A stretch of DNA of 42,740 nt from assembly GCA_003223515.1 (NCBI GenBank), contig QHVI01000046.1, positions 1 to 42,740 of the forward strand, given 5' to 3'. Below are positions 16,082 to 24,169 of the stretch, in pieces (within the stretch, counting starts at the first letter, position 1; each line of letters begins with the position of its first letter). The notes beneath the pieces were generated by a model, which saw only the letters and a program-made list of their open reading frames with translations, made no database searches and had not been told where the DNA came from. The translations under genes were made by a program, and so were the position numbers. This stretch comes from Candidatus Angelobacter sp. Gp1-AA117. Lineage in GTDB: Bacteria > Acidobacteriota > Terriglobia > Terriglobales > Acidobacteriaceae.

Positions 16082-16969
16082 TTAAGTAGTGCTTTCGCTT
16101 GTGGCCAGCTCGTGAATGATCGCGGCGCAGAGCTGTCCTCCGCTAACTTGGTCAAAACGCGCGAACATGGGTGAGGAGTTCAATTCCAGAAACAGCAATT
16201 GCCCGGTATCGGGATCTGTCTTGAAATCGGCCGCCCCGAAGTCCATCCCTGATTGCGCCATGAATTTTTTGAGGCCGCCCAACTCCTTCGGGACTGCCGG
16301 CAAGAGGATAAGTTCCGCATCCTGATTCACCCGATAATCCAGTGAGCTGCTGCGCACTTCGAAGGCAAAAGCAAATTGGCCAATCACATAGATGCGTATT
16401 TCTGGCGGAACCAGCCGCATTTGAACAATGGCTGGCGTAGCTGCCAATCCGCCACGAAGTTCCGCTTTGTTCAAGGCGTCGGCAAGAGGATAACAATAGT
16501 CGCCGCCCGATACAGGCTTGACCACCAGGGAATCCAAATTATCGGCGTCGAGCCTTTGTGCTTCATTGGTAACCAGTGTTGCAGGTATACGAAGCCCTGC
16601 CGCGCGGGCATGCACCAGGCTGGCTGGTTTATTCGTGGCGATCTGTGAGACATCGCGGTTGAAAATGCGAATGCGGGGCTCGGATAAAAGCCAGCCCATA
16701 AAGGTTTGGTACCAGGCAAGGGCTCGCGAGTTCACCGCCGGACGTGGATCTTTCATGCCGGCAAACACATCGTAACGAACAAAAGCTGCGCTGGGTTTGA
16801 GTTCCCGTCCAGAAAGGCGAGGAGCACCCTCCGCCGGATTCCAGCAGAATGCGGGACTTTCGCCGGAAGATATTCGCAATTCCAGAAGCTCAACCCCGGC
16901 TTTAGCAGCAGCATTCGCGACGGCGGCAAGGTTTGGATCATCCTTGCCGCCGGCGAGTAACAGTGCCAT
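16082..16969 (-). CDS. RimK/MvdD-like ATP-grasp ligase (candidate graspetide maturase)
   Basis: 295 residues. An N-terminal pre-ATP-grasp domain (1-110) contains an AWYQTFMGWLL segment; NKPASLVHARAAGLRIPATL (113-132) matches the NK-L...GL-IP-TL(I/V)TN block of the MvdC/MvdD ligases. K151 in VVKPVSGG is the expected ATP-binding lysine; Q183 and R192 (EIRIYVIG) line the site; D248, E262 and N264 (FLELNSSP) are the Mg-binding residues of ATP-grasp enzymes. Such enzymes form ester or amide links between acidic side chains and Ser/Thr/Lys in a ribosomal peptide, or join amino acids. The gene starts 23 bases after the stop of a 64-residue peptide gene, the standard arrangement for a graspetide precursor and its ligase. 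Alternative: a RimK-like tailing enzyme with an unrelated substrate. Confidence 0.75.
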   Translation of the reverse strand: MALLLAGGKDDPNLAAVANAAAKAGVELLELRISSGESPAFCWNPAEGAPRLSGRELKPSAAFVRYDVFAGMKDPRPAVNSRALAWYQTFMGWLLSEPRIRIFNRDVSQIATNKPASLVHARAAGLRIPATLVTNEAQRLDADNLDSLVVKPVSGGDYCYPLADALNKAELRGGLAATPAIVQMRLVPPEIRIYVIGQFAFAFEVRSSSLDYRVNQDAELILLPAVPKELGGLKKFMAQSGMDFGAADFKTDPDTGQLLFLELNSSPMFARFDQVSGGQLCAAIIHELATSESTT

Positions 16970-16992
16970 CGCTGATCTGGAACTCGCGAAAG

Positions 16993-17187
16993 TTAGTAGG
17001 CCCCGAACGGTCCAGAGGCGCTCAATTCAACAGATATGGAGGGTGGGGCTTCCGCACCGATGGCCACCGGCGTAGGATGCTCTTCGCCCAACAAGTGGGT
17101 GGTTCCGGCTGCTTCTTGACGCGACGGAACGGTCTCCTGTTCCGCAAAAGGTGTACTAGCTGGAGAATTAAACTTTTTTTCTGTCAT
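16993..17187 (-). CDS. 64-residue peptide, candidate graspetide precursor
   Basis: No family is recognised. The ATG at 17187 has a good ribosome-binding site (AAGGTGA, 5 bases upstream) and its own promoter at 17272-17301, so it is probably expressed. The peptide has no signal peptide or TM segment and no Cys or Trp. It contains eight Glu (E3, E16, E18, E25, E35, E36, E46, E54) and many Ser/Thr, notably TTHLLGEEHPTP at 29-40, and ends in GPFGAY. Hydroxyl and acidic side chains are the substrates of graspetide ligases, and an ATP-grasp gene of that type follows 23 bases downstream. It carries the motif TPFAEQ near residue 12; leaders of some graspetide precursors hold a PF-containing recognition motif. 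The precursor role is inference. Confidence 0.55.
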   Translation of the reverse strand: MTEKKFNSPASTPFAEQETVPSRQEAAGTTHLLGEEHPTPVAIGAEAPPSISVELSASGPFGAY

Positions 17188-17271
17188 GTTTCACCTTGGA
17201 ATTTGTGATGCAACAACAGTCTTATGCGGCCAGCCGTTTGAACAGCAGAATGCAGACGTAAGCCGTCAGTC

Positions 17272-17301
17272 AGTATAGTACAGTTCCAAAGCTCATGTCA
17301 G
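17272..17301 (-). promoter_or_regulatory. Sigma70-like promoter of the peptide/ATP-grasp pair
   Basis: On the minus strand, -35 CTGACA (17296-17301) and -10 TATACT (17272-17277), both five of six matches, with an 18-base spacer. Predicted start near 17265, about 78 bases before the peptide ATG. Confidence 0.55.
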
Positions 17302-18035
17302 GGTAGCGTCCAGGTCATCACATGAAAGACTTTTCACAAAACGATACTGCCTCTCTTCTGTTCATCCCACCATTCAAAAAAAGGGGTAACCGCCGTAACC
17401 CCGTAACCACCCTTGTAAATCGCGAAAATCGGTGACGGCTGGTAACCGGGTGACGCCAGTGGCATTCCGATAATTCCTGCGCCAGCGAACGAAGCTGCTG
17501 CTACGGAATGGCGTTGCCCTTTATGACCGTCAGCAATCAATCAGGCAAAAAGAAGCGGAACACGGAACAAACGGCGTTAACTCTTTTGGCTGCAATAGAT
17601 CCGGCGTTCCGGTTGCCGTTTCATGTTCCGGAACAGAAGCGGAACAGCCTTTCTGACGACCGGAATTGGGAGACACTTCCACAACCCTGCATAAAGATCA
17701 GGATTGCAGGTGAAATCAGGCCAACACCGTCACCGGCCATAAAATGTCTGTGAGCCGCATGACGGTGTGACAAGCCCACTCCACCCAAGGCACACGACTG
17801 CCGGTTTGGCAAGGGAGTCCAATCCATATTCAGTTTTCAAAGAGCAGATACAGCACGCCACCTGGGTAGCTCTGTAACAATACTACTACAGCGATTGGAA
17901 GTCAAGGGGCAGTGCTTGACAGCCACCAATTCGATCTGGCGCCTACATAATTGTTCCAATTGTTCACTGCCTGCACAGTGGCCGAATAGGATGTGGAAGT
18001 TATAGAAGCCAGTAGCTGCCCTTCGGCGCAGATGC
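17302..18035. other. Gene-poor stretch, possible degraded sequence
   Basis: No supported gene. Short open frames here have no ribosome-binding site or recognisable motif. Seen in it: closely spaced GTAACC units at 17385-17408 and a second GGTAACCGGGTGACG near 17441, and GGAACA/GGCGTTCCGG repeats around 17560-17645. It may be the remains of a mobile element, but I cannot name one. Confidence 0.4.
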
Positions 18036-18272
18036 TCAGCGTGAGTACGGTTCTGTTTTCTCTGATGAATGAACACCAGCGGCAGCGGCCTTTTTCTTTT
18101 TTGATTCAGGTTTCTTTACACCCAGCGCAATATCGGCTAATTCCAGGAAGCGGCCACTGTTGGGGATATTGCCCTCTTTCTCGCCTGCGCCACTTTTTGG
18201 GCCAATGTTGGAGCGAATCCACATATCCGCTTCTCTAAGGGGGCGCTTCTCCGAATTGGTTTTCTTCGGCAC
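18036..18272 (-). CDS. Hypothetical small basic protein, doubtful
   Basis: 78 residues from a GTG start with a weak ribosome-binding site. The sequence has a plausible globular part (WIRSNIGPKSG, GRFLELADIALGVK) and a Lys/Ala-rich tail (KKPESKKKKAAAAG) like that of the HTH protein upstream of pilM. It lies alone in a gene-poor stretch with no partner. I do not recognise a family, and it may not be real. Confidence 0.3.
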   Translation of the reverse strand: MPKKTNSEKRPLREADMWIRSNIGPKSGAGEKEGNIPNSGRFLELADIALGVKKPESKKKKAAAAGVHSSEKTEPYSR

Positions 18273-18382
18273 TGAGTGTCTTGGGTTGTGAAGGAAATTG
18301 GGATTTTAAGCATACACCCGAACACCGTAAACAACCAAATCAGTGGCGATTTTTGACTTGGTGAAGCATATTGAATGAACGC

Positions 18383-18410
18383 TTGATTTCTATAAAGGCA
18401 GAACTACAAT
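18383..18410 (+). promoter_or_regulatory. Putative promoter of the pseudo-receiver gene
   Basis: -35 TTGATT (18383-18388) and -10 TACAAT (18405-18410), 16-base spacer; the ATG is at 18454. Confidence 0.4.
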
Positions 18411-18453
18411 AGGCTTTACCCTCAATCAAGGCTGTCGCGGCCACGGAAGGCTT

Positions 18454-18801
18454 ATGGCTCTGGTTCTTTGCACGGGTGCCGACCCTGCGCTCATGGAAAC
18501 TCGCCGAATGTTGCTGGAGAAATCTGGCCATAGGGTGATTACTGCTACAGACGAAGCCGCGCTAAAGGCTGCATGTCAGCAAAATGCATTTAATGTGGCA
18601 GTCATCGGGCAAGTCCTTCCTATCTCCGTAAAAAAGCGCTTATTGGTGCTGATTCGCGCACATTGCCCGGCTGCGAAGGTTTTGGAATTGTATGCACCAT
18701 CGACGGGCAGGATTCTGAAAGATGCCGATTCCTGGCTGGAAGTGCCTGCTGATGTGCCGGAGACATTACCGCAAGAGGTCACGGCACTCGCCTCGCACTA
18801 G
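18454..18801 (+). CDS. Stand-alone pseudo-receiver domain protein
   Basis: 115 residues, the size of one CheY-like receiver domain, with GGAAGG 5-6 bases before the ATG. The alternating strand/helix pattern fits: ALVLCTGADPALMETRRMLLEKSGH for strand 1/helix 1 (written here in two parts: ALVLCTGADPAL and METRRMLLEKSGH), VAVIGQVLP for strand 3, KVLELYAP for strand 5. The phosphoacceptor Asp at the end of strand 3 is replaced by Gly or Gln, one of the two acidic pocket residues is lost, and the strand-5 Lys is absent. It should not be phosphorylated in the usual way. It has no output domain, so it may act by protein contact. No kinase is adjacent. Confidence 0.7.
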   Translation: MALVLCTGADPALMETRRMLLEKSGHRVITATDEAALKAACQQNAFNVAVIGQVLPISVKKRLLVLIRAHCPAAKVLELYAPSTGRILKDADSWLEVPADVPETLPQEVTALASH

Positions 18802-18900
18802 GGACTGCATAAAGCAACGGCGATGGTCAGGGGCTGAGTGCCGACTAACCTTTGTTTCCCGTATTCAAACGTCTGCTCTCAGAACATGCTGAAAAAGATC

Positions 18901-18923
18901 GGGCCGCGCGTTCAGCGCGGCCC
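18901..18923 (-). terminator. Rho-independent terminator of the phosphoesterase gene
   Basis: Perfect 9-bp stem GGGCCGCGC/GCGCGGCCC with a 5-base loop; on the minus strand it is followed by GATCTTTTTC. It lies 21 bases after the stop at 18945. Confidence 0.85.
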
Positions 18924-18944
18924 TTGTGCAAGTTTGAGGTTATT

Positions 18945-20522
18945 TCAGTACACATTCCATTTATCGACCCAGAGCGTGTAGGGTGTTGGCACGCCATCAC
19001 CCACAGCTCTTACCCTGAACTTCACGGAGTCCCCTGCTGTGGTTGCGATTGCGGGGAAGCTCAAGCCCGATGCCGTCCATGGGAAGTAGGTGCCGTTGAT
19101 AGTAATGCCGGTGTATACCAGGTTGTGGTTGGAATCGCGGGAGAATTGCAGGATAAAGTGGCTCCAGCCGGTGCCGAACACCGCGCACCCCCTGCCGGTA
19201 TTTACCCATGATCCGCCAGCGTTCGGGTTCCATACCCGCCACTGCTTTGATCCCTGGAAGTCGCACTGGTTCTGGAAGGCATATTCAAAGCCGCCTACGG
19301 TCTGGATCATCGAGAACTCCACCGCCTGCGCAGCCGAAGGCGTGGAAATATTCGCCCAGAAATCCAGGTCGAAGTTGCTCTTCGAACTGATGTTCGCAGC
19401 CGAAGTTGCTTCCAGCAGCAGGGCGCTGAAGGCGGCGCCGCCGGTATAGCCTGCGGCCAGCGATTGTCCGTCCAGTTGTGTGCCTGTGTCGTGGTTCGCA
19501 GTGCCCGCGCATTGGCCGGAAACGCAGACAAAGCCCAGATCATCGATGCCATTTATATAGTTGGAGAAAAAGTCCAGCATGCCGCTCACGCTGGCTGAAG
19601 CGCCAGGATAGTTGATCATTCCCAGGGCATCGAACATGGTGCGCAGCGAGTTCTCATGCTTGTAGGAGGTGGAGGAGACCGTGCCTGGTTTTACCTTGGG
19701 CCCGATCATGGCCGTGTAAACCTGCGCGCCGCAACCGGAGTTCGTGCCGCCGCCGCATTCATCGAAGGTCACCAGCAACAGGCCATCACCGCCCGCCTGG
19801 AAATAGGATTTGCCCAGCATGGGCGTGAGATTGGTATTCAGGAAGCTGTCGGCCGCCTGCAGGCAGGCTGCTGCTCCATTGGGACAATCATGCGCATCGT
19901 GCGCGCCATCCGGCACAATGATCGAATAGTGCGGCAGGGCATTGTTGGCCAGGTCGGTGGCGAACTGCGAGAAGTCCACGATGTTGGCCTGCGAATTATC
20001 CACGTTGCTCAGGATATCGCTATACCAGGTAGCCCCGTTATGCCGCCGGTAGTATGAAGTCCCGTTATGGTTGTCAGGCGTGGTGACTGTGCCACCCGCT
20101 GCTGTATAAGACTGCGCGTAGACCTTCCATGTAATGCCGTGATTGTTCATCTCGCGGAAGATATTGCCGTCGGTGATGGGCGAAGCGCAGTCGTTGCCGT
20201 TGCATCCGAAATCGTGGGTGCCGGCCGGCAAGGTGCAGTTCGCCGCGGAATGGCAGCTTCCGGAAGCCAGCCACAAATAATCAAGCAGTGACCCGCCATT
20301 ATCGGAATGGTAGTTGTTGGCAAAACCATTTGCATTGCCCTTGCCTACCAGCCAGGGCATATTCGCCTGTACTTCACTGAAACTGTGGTTCTCTTCAATC
20401 ACTACCACCACATGCCGTGACAATGGAACATTCGTTTGTGCGGAAACAGAAAGGCAGCAGACAAGCATCGCTGCCAGACAAAACGCGGCTTTCGCTGGGG
20501 AAAAAGCTCTCGAAACAAACAT
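18945..20522 (-). CDS. Secreted phosphoesterase (phospholipase C / acid phosphatase-like)
   Basis: 525 residues. The ATG at 20522 follows AAAGGACC and opens a signal peptide (about 1-29, cleavage near VSAQ). The catalytic domain is of the PF04185 phosphoesterase family: HVVVVIEENHSFSEV near residues 37-51 holds the EENHS nucleophile/metal region, followed by HYSIIVPDGAHDAHDCP, LLLVTFDECGGG and YKHENSLRTMFDALG, which carry the remaining Asp/Glu/His metal ligands. About 190 C-terminal residues form a separate beta-rich domain (LamG-like or carbohydrate-binding in look: DLDFWANIST, GSKQWRVWNPNAGGSW). It should act outside the cytoplasm on phosphate esters or phospholipids. It stands alone with its own terminator. 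Confidence 0.85.
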   Translation of the reverse strand: MFVSRAFSPAKAAFCLAAMLVCCLSVSAQTNVPLSRHVVVVIEENHSFSEVQANMPWLVGKGNANGFANNYHSDNGGSLLDYLWLASGSCHSAANCTLPAGTHDFGCNGNDCASPITDGNIFREMNNHGITWKVYAQSYTAAGGTVTTPDNHNGTSYYRRHNGATWYSDILSNVDNSQANIVDFSQFATDLANNALPHYSIIVPDGAHDAHDCPNGAAACLQAADSFLNTNLTPMLGKSYFQAGGDGLLLVTFDECGGGTNSGCGAQVYTAMIGPKVKPGTVSSTSYKHENSLRTMFDALGMINYPGASASVSGMLDFFSNYINGIDDLGFVCVSGQCAGTANHDTGTQLDGQSLAAGYTGGAAFSALLLEATSAANISSKSNFDLDFWANISTPSAAQAVEFSMIQTVGGFEYAFQNQCDFQGSKQWRVWNPNAGGSWVNTGRGCAVFGTGWSHFILQFSRDSNHNLVYTGITINGTYFPWTASGLSFPAIATTAGDSVKFRVRAVGDGVPTPYTLWVDKWNVY

Positions 20523-20945
20523 GCAGGTCCTTTCGTTGGTGAAGGTATGGATTGGGGATGGCTGGGTTTGAAATTACAACCAGGCGATTCAACGGTTGAT
20601 GTTGCGGCTGGAGCAGAATGCGTTAGCCAATCTTCACACCAGCAATTCACTATCCAGAAAGACTGCTAGTTTCTGAGAGAACATCAAGGCGGATAAAAGC
20701 ATCAATGTGAGTAGAAGACCACAAATTGATAATCAGAGAACCACATTGTGTATTCCGGTTCCCAGTAATTAAGCAGAATTAGGGGCACTCAGGCCCGACA
20801 CATTTAGCCTGTCTTGAGTGCAATGCGAGCAGATATACATGTGAACTAACCGCCAAGACGCAAAGCTCCTCAATCTTCAGCATTTAGTAGGTCAGTCCTG
20901 ACTGGCAACTAGATGAAAATGGAGGACAGATTTCGCTGCACCGAA
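20523..20945. other. Intergenic stretch with a repeat fragment
   Basis: 423 bases without a supported gene. Contains a short copy of the dispersed repeat, AACCGCCAAGACGCAAAG, at 20848-20865. Nothing else recognised. Confidence 0.5.
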
Positions 20946-23831
20946 TCAATTAGCTTGGCCTGAGGCGGTTGAGTATGTATCAATCGACTGACCGGCTGCT
21001 GGTTTCGATTCCGACTCTGAAAGTGAGATAAAGTATTCCTGCAACATGCGGTGGATGAAAATATACCCTCCACCTACCTGCCTCAGAAAAAGTAACTCTT
21101 TCGTGTAAACGAGGAACTCAGGGTATTTAAGGGGAGCGGCACCGTTTCTACGGAGAAACCAGCGCAAAACAAAATGTTTTATGGCAAACATTCCTCCAGA
21201 AGTAAGACCGCCGATTAGCCCAAGGTTTAGTCCGAAGAAAAGCACGATCTGAGATTGTCTGTTACCAGGCATCAACCCTCGCAGCAGCCAACCAACCAAT
21301 CCACCCATCGACCCGAGGATGAGCAAGAAAATGAATGCGACCTTCATAGACCGCCAGGTGCCTTCATTAACAGCAGACCGGGTTTCCCGGACTGCCTCCT
21401 TTGTAAAGAACCGAATCATTCCGCCAGCTATACCGAAGATCAAACCGGAAATGATTCCAAGAACTACGCTGGCAGCCAGGCTACCATTGAAGCTAGCAAG
21501 CCCCCCAGTGACTAAAGCACACATCAACCCGCAAGCTATACCGATGTAAAGGGCCTCTCTGCCACGGGAGGATACATCAACCCAGCGCAATTCGGATTGC
21601 GGTGTCGGTCGAATTTTAAGGAGCATACAGATCACCGCTCCAACCGCTCCGAAAAATGCAAAAATAATCAGTCTGTCATTTAGTTCCTTAACACCGCCAA
21701 AGATTATGATCAATATGTCTAAAGGCACTGCAGAGACAAAACCGATCATCAACGCCAGCGCCCAGGCTCCCTTGACTGAGCGTTGTGGTAGCTCCGCGAT
21801 CTCACAATTTTCCTTCAAGGTGGATTTATAGAGTTTCAATTGAACTATTCCACTAACCAGCCTGACGCACAGACCAAAGGTCTCGCCAGATAAGAAAGCT
21901 ATGAGAACGCCGATGGAAGGATCAGCTTTCTTGGATAACATAAAGGCCGAGCTGAAGATCAGGCCGAGGATCAGGCCGAAGATCAGGCCAGCGAGCGTGG
22001 CTTTCCGCCCCAATGAAGACACTTCGGCCAAAGAAAACCGGACTTCATCCGCGGGCTCAAGTTTAAGAATCGTTACGCTTGCCAGGCCAAAGAGCATGCA
22101 AGCAAGCCCCGCAATAAGCCCGGTGGTCATCCCAACCCGCAATACGCCCACTTGCCTCAAGGACGAGTTGGCGATCGCAAATAATCCTGCACCCACTCCA
22201 AACAGCAAACCACCGGGCACTCCGCTAGTGACCATAATTGTCAATCGCGCCAGCCACTGCTGTATCCTTGTAGGCAACCACGGGAGATCCAGGTCTTCGA
22301 GATAAACCACTGTTTGACCGGTCTTGGTCATGATCGATGCGAGTGAGGAGAGCCATCGTTTGGTTTGATCTGCGCTAAAGCGTTCGTTGATCCCTCTTCG
22401 ATTCAACATGGCGTCTACAAAGTGCGTGAATAATTGGCGGCGGCGTTCCTCCGAATTCGTATTCGGCCTGATATCAGGAGGAATATCCTGATATGCAAGC
22501 ATAGCGACCCACAGCATGAGCGGGGTCTCTAAGAGTTCCCAAAGCGTTGGGTCGTTCGCCGCAGCGGCGTACAATCCGGCAAGTTTCTTTCCTGCACTCT
22601 TCAGATACTCTTCAGCTTGGGTACGCGATAATAGTTGGATTTCGACTGCACCATGTAAACGAAGTTTTGTCCCGACCGCTTGATAGTCCGCAATGCGGCT
22701 ACAGACTGCTATGGGCAACAGGCCATATTCACGCCGGAAATTGTTGATTGCTTCTATGCAGGCCTTGCGATGTTCGGCGGCAACTTCATCGAGGCCATCC
22801 AATAAGGGAAGGATCTGCTCATTTTCCACCCACTTCCGCGCCACCTTCATGGGAACATCGCTTCGCTCATTCAACTCAGTGATCAGCCAGTCGCGGAGTG
22901 GCGCGCGGCGCACTGCCCAAGAGGATAAATTAAACACGACAGGTATCGGATGCTCGACATCTTTGTCAGCAGTGAGCAACAGGTCGCGGGCAAGCTCCAG
23001 CAGGAGTGTGGTTTTGCCGGTTCCCGGCCCCCCAAGGATAAGTAAAGCACCGTTCTGTTCATCAAAAATTTGACGGATCGGTGTCCCTGGAGAAACCACG
23101 TAGGGAGCTCGATCGGGGATCCGGACTAATTTGTTGAGGGGACATTCAATGAAATCAGACCGGTCTGCCAACCCTAATTCAATCGGAACTTCTTTGTACA
23201 ACGATTGATTCAGAACACCTTCAATCCAGTCCAGATGAACTTGTTTCAGGAGCCGTTGGCGATGCCGCCGCTCCAACCCGGAAGGAATCTGGTTCCCAGA
23301 TTGAGATGCTAACGTAGCAGGATAGCTTTTGGGAGCAATTACAGGCAAAGCCTTCCGTTCACCAAGAATAGGTATTTCGCAACGAGGCTGGTTGGTCAGG
23401 TGACGGTATAGATTTTCGTATCCTTCTGAATGATCGATTTGATAGTATGTCAATCCACGCAACGGGAGCGGAATGCAAGTTGGGTCATCACTAGCAAAGA
23501 ATACTGGAATGAACTTTTGAATTTCAGCGTCTTCCGCGTATAGGACGTTATAGATAGAGTTCACTTCCCACAGGACGCCACGTCCTTTACCAGGAACTTC
23601 CCGTCGCTCAACCCGCCGTAAATAAGTACTGGTACAGACAAGAAGTATGTAATCCGCTGTGCGTATCTGCTTCTCTGTCCACATTGGCCATCCTTGCGGT
23701 GGTGCTGGGACATATTGATCTATCGATGCGTCAACACCGTCGGAACGAAGCCGATCTGCCAGTTCGCGCACTCTATCCTGGTGCAAAGGGGAATCATGGC
23801 TATAGCTGATGAACACTTTTGGGATGGACAC
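20946..23831 (-). CDS. SEFIR-NACHT-multi-TM protein, candidate anti-phage NLR-like protein
   Basis: 961 residues. Residues 4-150 are a TIR-like SEFIR domain: KVFISYSHDS, then LADRLRSDGVDASIDQY, GWPMW and VLWEVNSIY with E89. A NACHT NTPase follows: Walker A GGPGTGKT (267-274), Walker B LPLLDGLDEV (341-350), CSRIADYQ (377-384). About ten TM segments fill residues 550-900, then a conserved tail GGGYIFIHRMLQEYF. Bacterial NACHT and SEFIR proteins are known anti-phage or cell-suicide proteins; this one should sense through the NTPase and act through the SEFIR domain (NAD cleavage or signalling) or the membrane part. The GTG start is fixed by an upstream in-frame stop; TATAAA at 23842-23847 would give an almost leaderless mRNA. 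Single gene, AT-richer and codon-shifted in look from its neighbours, consistent with transfer. Confidence 0.85.
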   Translation of the reverse strand: MSIPKVFISYSHDSPLHQDRVRELADRLRSDGVDASIDQYVPAPPQGWPMWTEKQIRTADYILLVCTSTYLRRVERREVPGKGRGVLWEVNSIYNVLYAEDAEIQKFIPVFFASDDPTCIPLPLRGLTYYQIDHSEGYENLYRHLTNQPRCEIPILGERKALPVIAPKSYPATLASQSGNQIPSGLERRHRQRLLKQVHLDWIEGVLNQSLYKEVPIELGLADRSDFIECPLNKLVRIPDRAPYVVSPGTPIRQIFDEQNGALLILGGPGTGKTTLLLELARDLLLTADKDVEHPIPVVFNLSSWAVRRAPLRDWLITELNERSDVPMKVARKWVENEQILPLLDGLDEVAAEHRKACIEAINNFRREYGLLPIAVCSRIADYQAVGTKLRLHGAVEIQLLSRTQAEEYLKSAGKKLAGLYAAAANDPTLWELLETPLMLWVAMLAYQDIPPDIRPNTNSEERRRQLFTHFVDAMLNRRGINERFSADQTKRWLSSLASIMTKTGQTVVYLEDLDLPWLPTRIQQWLARLTIMVTSGVPGGLLFGVGAGLFAIANSSLRQVGVLRVGMTTGLIAGLACMLFGLASVTILKLEPADEVRFSLAEVSSLGRKATLAGLIFGLILGLIFSSAFMLSKKADPSIGVLIAFLSGETFGLCVRLVSGIVQLKLYKSTLKENCEIAELPQRSVKGAWALALMIGFVSAVPLDILIIIFGGVKELNDRLIIFAFFGAVGAVICMLLKIRPTPQSELRWVDVSSRGREALYIGIACGLMCALVTGGLASFNGSLAASVVLGIISGLIFGIAGGMIRFFTKEAVRETRSAVNEGTWRSMKVAFIFLLILGSMGGLVGWLLRGLMPGNRQSQIVLFFGLNLGLIGGLTSGGMFAIKHFVLRWFLRRNGAAPLKYPEFLVYTKELLFLRQVGGGYIFIHRMLQEYFISLSESESKPAAGQSIDTYSTASGQAN

Positions 23832-24116
23832 GGTATTCTATTTTATATGCTTTTGACTAGACTGATGTAGTCTTATTATTTCTGTTTTGCTATCTTTGCG
23901 TTCTCCGCGTCCCTCCGGGAACTCGTTTAGTCTTATTGAAAATAATGGACTTAGGCAAGCCATTCCGATTGCGTATGTCCTAAGTTACATCCCAAAAGTT
24001 TCTTACTTTAATTCATTCCAGCATCGCCGGAACGAGCGCTTTGCGGCAAATCCGGAAACTTCATCTGCTCGAATGTAGATGAGGCAGAAGATGATGTTCA
24101 GGAGCTGAGTGCTATT
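23832..24116. other. Intergenic stretch upstream of the SEFIR-NACHT gene
   Basis: No gene supported. Holds an AGACT-GATGT-AGTCT inverted repeat just upstream of the SEFIR-NACHT gene near 23859-23873 and an inverted copy of the dispersed repeat (CTTTGCGTTCTCCGCGTCCC) near 23894-23913. Confidence 0.4.
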
Positions 24117-24149
24117 GACAAAGGCCATTCTTGCTCGAATGGCCTTGTC
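24117..24149 (-). terminator. Probable terminator hairpin
   Basis: Arms GACAAAGGCCATTC (24117-24130) and GAATGGCCTTGTC (24137-24149) pair with one bulge; loop TTGCTC. It follows the stop at 24170 by about 20 bases. The T tract is weak. Confidence 0.55.
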
Positions 24150-24169
24150 TTGAATGATCAGGTAATGAA

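Noticed and set aside
17385-17460. GTAACC units as an iteron-type origin
   Set aside because: Only a few short irregular copies, with no replication gene or AT-rich unwinding region beside them.
17508-17753. Small plus-strand open frame in the gene-poor stretch
   Set aside because: No ribosome-binding site, no recognisable motif, and its translation resembles no protein family I know.
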